The notes beneath the pieces are model-generated. The model did not search any database, had not been told where the DNA came from, and saw nothing but the letters and a program-made list of their open reading frames with translations. DNA of 64,000 bases. It comes from Lytechinus variegatus (taxonomy: Eukaryota > Echinodermata > Echinoidea > Temnopleuroida > Toxopneustidae). Within the stretch, counting starts at the first letter, position 1; every line of letters starts with the position of its first letter. This document shows, piece after piece, positions 50,801 through 62,800 of the stretch. The translations under genes and the position numbers were made by a program. The stretch lies in the NCBI RefSeq assembly GCF_018143015.1, contig NC_054743.1, forward strand, positions 44,488,922 through 44,552,921, given 5' to 3'.

Positions 50801-53800
50801 GGGAATGGGCTATAAATTTGTTGGTGGATTTCTGTTATCTGAATCACTAAACTTTGTCAGATGTTTGCTCAGAGGACCTTTTAGTTAAGAGGAATGCAAA
50901 CAGTTCTGAGAGACTGTGAGATATCAAAAAATTGAAATAAAATTTTCACAAAGAATAGACAGTTGGGAAAAAAATCCTACAGCCGAAACATTTCTTTTCC
51001 CGACTAGAATTTTAAATGATACTCAAGTATACTTCGCATTATCATCCATGAGTGCTTTCGACAAGAATAAAAGAAAATTTGTCATTAAAAAAATTCCGAA
51101 GGATATTTCCAGAGTCTGATCAGGTTGTTCAATACTGGAGTTGTCCAATGTGTAAAGATACCTGAAAAATAAATATGATAATAGAGAATGTCTTATTATT
51201 GGTTGACATGTTTGATTTTCTGAAAAACAAATTTTGGAACAGTATTGCATGGTTTACAGGTATTGTTTACAAATATGAGGTAGAGTAGATTAAAACTGTA
51301 AGTCTTTCATCTTACATTGCATGGGAGTTAAATGGGGTGTTTGAGTGAAAACGAGATTGGTATTTTGAGAAAGACTTGCGAGAGCTACTATGGTGAGCGC
51401 GATGTGTGGTGTGAAGCTGATGGAAAGGAAGAAGACTGAGCTTTTGATGAAGTTATTGGAAGAGACGGATCAGATGTTGAATACAAAGGCGTACATTGGT
51501 ATGGGCATGTGTTCAGGAGGGATATTAAATGTTTTGAGATGTGCGCTTGAGTTTGAGGTGGCTGGTCAGAGGGGAAGGGGTGAGGGAGACCGAAGCAGAT
51601 ATAGAAGAAGCAACTGTTCGAGCTTGGTGTTTCAGCCATGTTTAGCAGCCTTTTTTTAAGCTCTCAACACCAACAATGTACTTGAAATCCCCCAATGTAA
51701 CAAACAATTTGAATTTCTTTCATAAAGAGAACAAACAATGAATAAAATTGTCGAGTGAAAAATCGAAATAGATGTACCCAAAACTTTAACAAGTGGAATG
51801 CCTCTGGCCGTCTCACCTGCATCACGCGGTTCAATATAGCAGCAGTGCTGACTTTGAATACTACTCTAACTCGCACAAGATGTTCAGTGATACATGGTTA
51901 CTCTTATGTCCACTTTTTATGAACTAGACCAATAAAATTACAGAGATATGATGGTTATTCAACAAAAAACCCCAACATGGCCAAAGTTCATTGACCTTAC
52001 ATGACCTTTGACCTTGATCATGTGACCTGAAACTCGAACAGGATGTTCAGTGATACTTGATTACTCTTATGTACAAGTTTCATGAATCAGATCCATAAAC
52101 TTTTAAAGTTATGATGGTAATTCAACAGATACACCCAATTTGGCCAAAGTTCATTGACCTTTGACCTTGGTCATGTGACCTGAAACGCGCACAGGATGTT
52201 CAGTGATACTTGATTACTCTAATGTCAAGTTTAATGAACTAGACCAATAAACTTTCAAAGTTATGATGGTAATTCAACAGATACCCCCCGATTCGACCAA
52301 AGTTCATTGACCCTAAATGACCTTTGACTTTAATCATGAGACCTGAAACTTGCACAAAATTTTCAGTGATGCTTGATTACTATTATGTCCAAGTTTCATG
52401 AATCAGATCCATAAACTTTCAAAGTTAAGATGGGAATTCAACAGATATCCCCAATTCGGCCAAAATTCATTGACCCTAAATGACCTTTGACCTTGGTCAT
52501 GTGACATGAAACTCTAATAGGATGTTCAGTAATACTTGATTAACCTTATGGCCAAGTTTTATTAACTAGGTCCATATACTTTCTAAGTTATGACATCATT
52601 TAAAAAACTTAACCTCAGGTTAAGATTTGATGTTGACGCCGCCGCCGCCGTCGGAAAAGCGGCGCCTATAGTCTCACTTTGCTTCGCAGGTGAGACAAAA
52701 ACAAATAACTCTTTCAAGAAATAAAAAGTTGATTGGGCATAAAAAGACATTAATCTTTTTGTTTGTTTTGTTTTGCTTTTAGCTTTTTTTTTTTTTGGGG
52801 GGGGTCCTTTTTGACAAAACAGGTGCAAATGGTGAACCATAGAGGTAACATGGGTTAACATTTTCTTTCCAGAAAACATAAACTTTTTTTCCTCCCAGAA
52901 ATCTTTATTTTCAAGTCTAGTCTGTTGTTACGGGCTGACTCCACTCTAACAAAGGACACAAAACAAAGTATCAGGCCAATACTAAAACCACACTCACTAA
53001 CTGAAACCTTTTATCAATGTATATCATGAGATAAATAGTGAGTAGGCATGAGTGAGAGATTTGGCATAAGGTGAAAGAAAGATGCTCAATCCAACGAGAC
53101 ATAGCCGAGTTGGATAGAGTGTCTCTTTCGCTGAATGTGGAATGTTGCATCGTTGTGCAGATGAGATTATGCAGTATTTGTATTGTACAATGCCTCGCAA
53201 GTTAGCGAAAATATGAATAATCAATATTTTTCCTATGTTAATTTATGAAAGTAAGAATAACTGAAAGCCAATAGTAAGGTTCTACTTACCAACAATCCCC
53301 ATTCATCCTCCCCAAGACATAGGCAGCGCCACCTGCAAGAGGAAAGAAACATAAAAAAAATCCATATCTTATTGTTCGAAATAGAGGTCTCAAATGGAAA
53401 TACTCAGAAAATTTTGCCCAATTGATCATGGGCTCAGCTGCCACTGCGCAGTGTGCGATTGACGTAGCTCTATACAGATATTATCAAACAATCAATAACT
53501 ATGATATAACTGGCTGTCATAATCACCCGGGCCAGGTCTCACAAAGAGTTATGATTGATTCAATCTAATCATCCTAAACTATGATGAATGTAATACATGT
53601 AATACAGAGATTAATACAGCAATTGGTCAATTCTTCTTTGAATGATTTCAATGTATCCGCTCATTTTTCTCTCAAATCACCCTTAACTGTTTCTAAAAAG
53701 TAAATAAGATAGCTTTGTTCACCATTCACGAGTTAGGAAAGAGCATGACAAACATTCATTATAAGGAAAATTTCGACATTTTTTACTTTCGATAATTTGG

Positions 53801-56800
53801 CACAGAGTTAAACCATGGTCAAAGTTAAACCTGACTTCAGAATACAGGGCCCTGTATTCATTGTAGATGTTGCTGATAGCTTTCCATAGTTATGATTGAG
53901 CATATTAATCGCAAGTACATGGATTGGGAACTTACGATCAAAAATTGAATCGAGGTACTTGACCTCATCCTCAAAGCTCTTATAGAGGGAGTGCTGAAGA
54001 TCCGGTCGCATGAAATTCTTCCTGGAGTAAAATATATCCTGATGAAACAGAAGAAAAAAAAGGGCAGTTGGCAATCGGAATCCTACTTTGTCTACATCTA
54101 GTTTGCCTGTACATAATGATTTGATCTCCATCATAATCATCATCAACACAATCACTAACACTATCAGTATCATCATCACCAGCATCATCATCATCATCAC
54201 CACCATCACTATCACCATCATCATCATTATCATCATCATCATTATCATCATCACTATCACCATCATCAACATCATCATCACCATCACCATCATCATCACC
54301 ATCATCATCACTATCATCATCACCATCATCTCCATCAATATCACCATCATCTCCATCACTATCACCATCATCATCATCACCATCATAATCATAACCATCA
54401 CTATCATCATCATCATTATTATCATCATCATCATCATCACTATCATCATCACCATCATCACCACCATCATCTTCATCATGATAATCCTCATTTTCATCAT
54501 CGTTCATCATATTCATCATTTTTATTTACTTACAACTACTTTGAAGTTGCAGTATTTTTCAGCCAAGGTAATAAGAGGCTCAAGACTAGCTAGAATGGTG
54601 GTCATGCCGCAAGTCTTTAGGATCAAGCGTCTCTTGCTGATGAAAAGGCTACTTTCACTGAGAAAATACAATTAGAATAATATAGACAGGGGGTAATCAT
54701 TTGAGTGTTCATCTGGACATGATGCATCTTTAATATCTTCACAGTACTTTTTTCATATTTCATTGTACAGTATGTAGTAGTTTTCCAAACGTCTTTTCAA
54801 ATAAATTCTTTGTGTACAACAATGTTTGAAGTACAAATCTCTACATACAGTGGACATTTAAATGCACAACTCATGCCATTTAAGCCCATTTTCAAAATGT
54901 TTTGATACCCCCCCCCCCCCCAGTGCACTGTCATTTCTGAATTCATTAATATGAATGTGCATGCCTAAAAACAGTTGAGATACACAATAGAAGATGTAGA
55001 ATTAAATCGTAATTTCTTGGATGAACTTCGTGACTTTACAAGAAAAAATAATTAGGAATGGATACCAAATCAAACTAAAATACCTGTAAATTATAACATA
55101 AAGATGGCTAGAAACACTAAAAATGCTTTTTGTGCTTATAGAAACACTAAAAAGTAAAAACTAATTTTTTTTTACATGTAGCAAACATAATACATATCAG
55201 TTGAATTGTTCATCTCCAGCAGGGGTAAAAATATGTATGATATGTGAGAGTAACGCACCAGTAGCTGTGCTATATGAATTGACCTCTTAAAACTTAGTAG
55301 CTTACTTGTGCATCAAATCAAATCGAAATAGAATATTTAATGTATCAAGTTTAATAATCAAGAATTAGTGATTCTTCATTGAATTTGGACAACTAGAGCC
55401 AACTGTGAAAAATTGTTTCTTTTCCCATTTTCTTGGCAATTCCCTCTGAAGGCCTCTCTTTAAGAGGAGATTACATATAAAATATGCTTGAGTGCTCACA
55501 TTTACTGTATTTCTGTTCAACGTAAATGCTTGTGCACTCATACATATTTCTATACAATATAATGCTTACCTGCTCACATCTCACAGGATCATTTATACCA
55601 TGGTCACATTTACGCTACGGTGGCCGTATGGTGAGTAGAAAACAGCAGTTTTAACATTTTTTGTACCAGCTATATATAGGTGGTTTGAATAAAAATGATT
55701 AACCTGCTGTTTTCGGCTGATCGAGGTATCAGTATACATGTATGGCACTAGTTAGACAGTGTTCCATTCAACCAATTCACAATCATCGAACAATATTTGA
55801 ATATCAGGGTGTCTGAAGGGTGACACAACATTCTATCCTGCGACAATAGCTCCCAGCTTCATTTCGTCTAGGATGAGGGTTATTAACAAGTTATGTTGCA
55901 ATCAGGTTTTAATATATATGAGGATTAGGGGTTTTGTAGATTGAGGGTAGGTATCAAAATACAGGGTTGAAGTTCTAATAGTTATTCAATTAGAGCCTGG
56001 AATTGATAGCCGACCAACCGCTGCCGGGTCAGTTGTCATGGAATCGTCTGGAGAGAAACCCTTTACAATGGACCCAGATTCTACTATTCTATTCTGAATA
56101 AAGTAAAAGGAATTTGGAACTCAGCAATACCATTCCCGTATATTAAGTACTGTATATAAGCATAAAGTTTATAAAAAAACACCTAAAAACTACACCATAC
56201 CATTCTGAAAATGTATTTAGAAAGAACATGTACATCGTATGCTTTAATAATAATTTATAATAATCTGCTTTTATATAGCGCATAATAAATGTATCAGAAC
56301 AATGTTACTACATGTAAGTGCTTTACAGATATATTATCACCCCCGTCATCGGTTCCTGGCGTGCCTGCACACAATGTACATGTATGCACTTTCTCCACTC
56401 CCTGGAGAGCATTCCAACATTATGCGTCACCGCCAAGCAGCAACGATGACAGTGTTCTCTCCGTTTCAAACAATAAGTCCAGATGATCAGATTTATTTCT
56501 AATTGTTATTTACATGAAGTTCAGATATCATGTAAGCAAAGTTTTGGGAAGAAAACCTCATTCAATTTGTTGCCATGGTAACCAAATTCAGCCTTGCAGA
56601 TGTTAACTGATAGCTCAAAAAAATCCTGAAAACCCAGGCCGGGGGTCCAGGGCCCCGCCCAGGGCCCCTGGCGGGGTCAAGGGCGAAGCCCCCTGAAGCT
56701 GGAACGTTTTCTTATTCTTTAGAGGGCTGAAATCATTAATCTACAGTAGTACATAACAAATAATCAATGACATAATAAACTTCATATCATAGGCAAGAAA

Positions 56801-59800
56801 GGTGCTAAAAAAAAAAAAATCATGTAACCCGTACTCATTACGGTACGGTTAACCTGCTGTGGGTTAATATGCTGCGGCCAATGGGTGCGACTCGGGACGG
56901 GTGTATGTAGCAGCTGGGGTCCCTTTTTCACTCACTGTACTCATCAACAAGACAATCCTATACTATTGAAAATCCATAAATCACAATTTCTATCAAAATG
57001 ATGGATAGTTCACACATATGAATTGATGAATACGCACCAGAGAACACATATTTCATGGTAGCAAATAGGTTTTCAGCTGAAAATACAGGAAAATTTGCAG
57101 TTTTCATTTTGTGGTAGTGAGTGTAGCAGCTACATGTTTTTTCTGCTTTTTGGCTGATCCAGACTTTGTCATGTTCTTCCTTTTGAGGGTTTTTGGCAGC
57201 ATGACCAAGTTTCTAAGTTCTGCTGCTTTCGTTTGGACCGATTTCTTTGCAGCTTGTTCTGGTGGTACGTCAGAGCCTGGCTTGGTCTTGGAGGCCTTCT
57301 TGAATTTTGACCAGGAGGTCTGCAAGTGATAACATAATGCAGTATCTACTGGAGAATGGAGCACATTGGGTCGGTGAAAGAGTTCCAAGCTGGATTTTCC
57401 CTCAGACTGCAGATGGAACTTCACTGTCTGAACAGCACTGAAAGTTTTTATCTCTAGTCGGTTAGTCTTTTGGTTTATGTAATTGTTCATAAGGCTAAAG
57501 TGCTGCTCTACTACAGGCGCTGTGATGATGGACAAGCATGCCTTGACTACTTTCCCCAACATGGGATACCCATCTACAACAGCAGCCCACCAGTGATCTG
57601 CACGAACTGCCTTTTCATCAACAAAAGCAGGTGGCAACATAGGATCACTATTAATCCTTAACACTTCATGTATGTATGCATCCTTGTCTTCGTCACTTGA
57701 TATCACTGTAGGAAAGTGATGAACTAACTTCTTCATTGTGTTTGTACATTCAGATCTGCCAGAGCACACAGCGATTGGATCAACAGCAGCTAACCTCTGC
57801 AGTGTTACATTCACCAAGGGAAGTTTATTCACCAAGTACTTTCCACTGTCAATATAGGCTGTTTGAAGTTTTTCCAGAAATTGAGACTTTGAGTGCTTTT
57901 TCTTAGCAAGAAGCTTCTTAGCCTTTGATCCCATGTACATGTTGCTCAAATCTTCCAAGTTCTCCTTTGCATCAATCTGTAACGATTTGATTTGTTGTGC
58001 TGTGATGTTCTTGATCTTTTCAGTCTTCACAAAACATGCCAAAAAGTGGGTGGCTAACTCCATATGCTCCTCGTGTGCTCTGTGCACCATTGGTGCTCTC
58101 TGTTCGAAAGTTATGATGAAAGATTTGAACATGGGAAGTAGGGACAGATACAAGTGGATATGGATGAAAGTATCTATTCTTGTGTAGAAGATCCGTTCAA
58201 CGATGCGTTTTTTCCTCTTTCTTCCATCTTCTGTGAGGTTTTTTTCCCTACAGACTTTGATAATTTTGGAAAGCTTGCTCAGGTTACTTGTAGAAACACC
58301 TTCCAGAATCTCATCGAGGACAGATTGGTAGACTTCTCTCTCATTCCGGGCAACCATGCTGAATACGTAACAGTCAAGGCATCTAGCATTTCCTCACTGG
58401 GTTGTAAGACATCAAGAACTTACAGCCATCTGTGTGGTACTCTTTGTTTTGGGATGTGGAAGCTGCATTGAAGAATGTTACAGATTTCCTCTAAGTATTG
58501 CCGTAGATCAGTAGAAAACTTGAACTCGGTGTGCAAGTCATCAACCAGTCTCTCTACAACATTGTTGAAGTGACTGCAAAACCTACGGGAGGCATTGTGT
58601 ATATGATGACATACATCACCATCGATGTCAAGCAAATGGTTGGCATGATGTTGACGCAGGAGGGTTTCAAACCCTCCTTTTTTCCCTCTCATGTAGTTTG
58701 CGGAATCACATAGCACAGAAATCAAATAGGACAGAGGAATGTTGTCATCTTTCAACAGTTTTACTATTGAATCACTTATAGTTTTGGCACTGACAATGGT
58801 AAGAGTCAATGAACTGTAGTGCTGAACAATTGTCTCTCCTTTTTCTGGGGAGAAATAGGCTACCATAACACTTCGAACTTTCTTGTTATTATTACTTGTT
58901 GCTTCATCAAGATTCAAGGAAAAGCAGTTGGTCTGCATCTGATAGACAAGATGCTTCCGGGCAACAGCCCCAATGCCATGGACCATTTTATATGTAGCGG
59001 AAGCCCTCCCCAGTTGTACACCATCAAGGGCCATTTTGTCCTGGGACATTTCTTTGGCATAGGCAACAAGATGTGGAGCGTCGCTCAACTTGTACTTGTG
59101 TTCCGCCATGAAGGCTAAAGTCCGTCCTTCAGCATGTGATATCCTATCTTTCAGGTGCACAAAGGGTTTGGGAGTCTTGCTGTAAAGGAATAAATAAGAA
59201 ATTCAATCAGCAAAAACACAAGAATATAATACATGATAACTTCAAAATTAAAATAATATAAATCTTCATAATATTAATGCACATGTATGTGCACTACCAT
59301 ACTATAATTTTTATTTAAATCCGAGCTAAGGTCAATTCAAAATGCTATCATCACATGATGGTAATTCACGATTGAATCTGAATGCTAATGACAATCTGTT
59401 AGTGATTATTGTCAATTTGTTAGTATAAATGAAAAATCTAAAAAAGCAAAATTCCTCATTGAATATCAAACTAAATTGTTTATAAAGATCAATGTAACAG
59501 GGTGGGATGAATTTGGAATTATGATTAAAAAAAAAAAAACAATGGAGAAATTTTAACTTTGGCCTCTGTCATACAGATTACAGTAATTTCATAACATGAT
59601 GGTTTAAAAGATGAAAATGTACTCTAACTCAAGAGAAAAAAAAGACATCACGCACATCCAGTGGCAGTCGTAGCAAGTGAAGGCGCTCCACATACAGCAT
59701 CCATAAACCAGGCGGTGAAGTACATGATGATGTAGAAGTGGGCCGTTTCAGGAGTAGCAACTTCTGAGGTATTAGTAAAAATAATCCAAACATGTTGATG

Positions 59801-62800
59801 GGTTTATCCAGTTAAATAAATAACAGCATTGTCATGCTAAACATACAAAAACTTTTTATCATGCAAACAAAAAAATAAAGAAAGTAAACAATTAAGTACA
59901 AAAACATTTTCTCATGAAAAAAAATCTGGAAAAAATTAATTTTAGAAAGACAGTAAAAAATTATACTCACGTTTGCTTACAAGTTTCAGTGGCAGGATGA
60001 ACATTGGGAGGTGCCCCATACGGTATCCCTGAACCAAGTGATGAGCATGAGGTACTGGGTGCTGCGGCTGCAGTTTCTGGTGTGGGGACAGCACATTCTT
60101 TCTGAGCTGCAGCCTGATTAAAATGAGTTGAGTTTGAGCGTACAGAGAAAAATTAATTTCCTATTACTAAGTACACAGCAAATCTGAGTTTCTTCAACTA
60201 TAATACATGTACTGACAAATGTATGAGATGGCAGATTTAGTATTTATGTGGCTAATAAAAGAAGTTCTAAATTTGTGATAGCCTCAGAAAAACAGGTATG
60301 TAAGGCACTAAACTGTAAAAAGGCTCTTGATAAGCATGTGCCATCAGCTGAACCCATAATATATAAACATATTTATATGAACGAGAATATGTTAAAAAAA
60401 AAATAATGATATAAAACAGTAAGAGGGGGAAAACTGTACGAAAAATGCTTACAATACTTGAAGTATATGACTAATCACCATACAATAAAGACCAGATTTA
60501 AAAGAAGTTATGCAATTTAACTTGTGAATGTTGGACCAACCTGAAAAACAGAGGGCAACAGTTGAGCTCCCTTTCTTGCTCCACGCCATTGTCTGTGGCC
60601 TTTTGATGTTGCATGACCTCTCAGTGCTTTGAATCCTGCACGAAAGATAGATCACTTATAGGTGTAAGTTATACCGTATAACATTTTTGTTGGAACTTCG
60701 TAACGAATACATGTAGGCCGAACATTACACATCATTCTGAAACAGTGGAACCAAAAGAAAGTCTAGGGTCGAGAGTCTACTATGCCTCCATGGCCTCAGT
60801 CTATCGGCGACTTAATTTTTAAAGTTAATGATAATCTACAACTCGCTTGGACTCTAGGCTCTAGCTACTAATGTCCACGAAACATATAATTTTTGTGCTT
60901 GTTCTCTATGGGAACAAACACAAATAATGAAGAAAAAAAATCAAAGCCTAAAAAGGCCAAGTTATACCAATTACAGTCTACGAAGTCTAACGACTCTAGC
61001 CTCTACTCTTGAATTTGATACATGTTATTTAGCTCTAACTTAATACATTTGAATCCAAAGAAAACTGGGGAAAATAAGTGAATCACTGTCTTAAAAAAAA
61101 TCAGTTTTGCACGACTTTACAAAAATTAAGTTTTGCATGATTTTACAGGGATTTTAAAAATTCACTTTAAATTTCAAAGCCGAAAGAACACCCACCTGAT
61201 GCACCGTAATTGATCTGCTTTCCATTACACCACATGCAAATCGCCTTGCCCGACTGCCTTATCTTTCTGATGTATTCTGATAGGTAATCCCCATTCTCAT
61301 CTTTGATCTCGAGCCAGGACCATCGCCATTTGTTTTTTACTCCTTCTTCTAAATCTCTGACACATCCTTCTTCTTCTCTCTCGATGATTTCAGACATTTG
61401 TAAATGGTGACTGGAAATCAGGGTCGAAATGCAGTCCACGCCGATTAGCTGAAATCCCGCGGCAGACAACCAATCACTCACGCAGCAGCAGGCAATTGCA
61501 GCCACACCGGGCCGTGCTTCGAGCGGTTCTACCGGGCGATCGCCCGACTGGGATAGCGCTGACACCCGTATCCCTGCAGGGTATAGGGCGGCGTTTGCAA
61601 CTGCTACAATGTATTGCTCGCGCGTACCGTGCAAGTACAGTACCAGCTAAACTTCATGCTGCGCACAACGCTAATAATTTTCCGTCTGCGCAAATTGGCC
61701 ATCCAAAATTGAAATTGCGCTCTCCGTAGCGAACTCCGTGACAAGATTTGGAGGGGAAATTTTTACGGATTTCACTTTGACAATCGATTTTTTTTCCGAA
61801 ATATTTTTCAGCAAAGGAAAAAATCCTGAATTCCTGAAAAATCCGGAAAATTAGCAACTCTGCAAATTAATAAATAATAATTTTACAATTTGAGTTTTAA
61901 ATAAAGGATGATAAAAACAGTAAAATCATGGGCCTGAAATCGCAAAAAGATTTTGAAAATTGGTTGAACCCATGGTTTATGCAGATTTTGTATAAGTTAC
62001 ACTTAACTTCCCATGCAATAAATGTCCAATACTACTGATGCCCGATTTTGTTACACTGTGCCAAATTAATGCCTGTTGCCATGGTGAAGCACACTATTTT
62101 ATTCAAAGGTGCACTGTTTTGAAGAGTGGACTCATGAATAAAATAGTGGATGATGGGGTTCCTATTGTAATAATATCACAAACATTGTATGCTTGACACA
62201 GCAAAAAAAAACCTCACAAAAACACCATCGAGTTACATTCATAAATATAAATATCGGCGTGCAGGAAAAGGGCCCAATATTTGAAGCATTCTACTTTAGG
62301 GCTGGGGGTGGGATTACTCCAATTTCAACGAACATGTACAGGCCGTACATGAAACAAATATTTATTGATATCAATTGCTGTTATCATTGGCATACTTGTC
62401 ATCAAAATAAGAATGATCATTACCTTAGTAACAAATTCAACATTTACAATATAATAGGGCTGCATTTGTGCAACTTCAAGTGCGAGAATTACAAACATAT
62501 AAATCAAAATATTTCAACAGAAATATTCTCTCCTGTCCATTGACATTATTCCCCATAGCTTACTGAACCTAACCTATAAAATGTGTCACTTATGACAACA
62601 TGCCGGCCGGCAAAGATTATATTAACTGTGATCTTACAGAAGTGTAGGCCTCAAATATCTTTTTTTCAAGCTCACCTCAATACATAGGCATGCTGCTCAT
62701 CTCGCTCTGAAAAGCTGACGATCTCACACTGCACTTTGACAAGCATTTCAGCAATCTCATCTCTGAAAAGCAAAGGCAAATTAGATGTAGACTGAATTAG

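Noticed and set aside
53808-54519. Long Met-rich and Asp-rich frames on the minus strand
   Set aside because: They are translations of the ATC/GAT microsatellite in AMD1 intron 3, with AMD1 exon 4 at the end of one frame.
57111-59118. Plus-strand open frames across the hAT region
   Set aside because: Antisense shadows of the minus-strand transposase exons.
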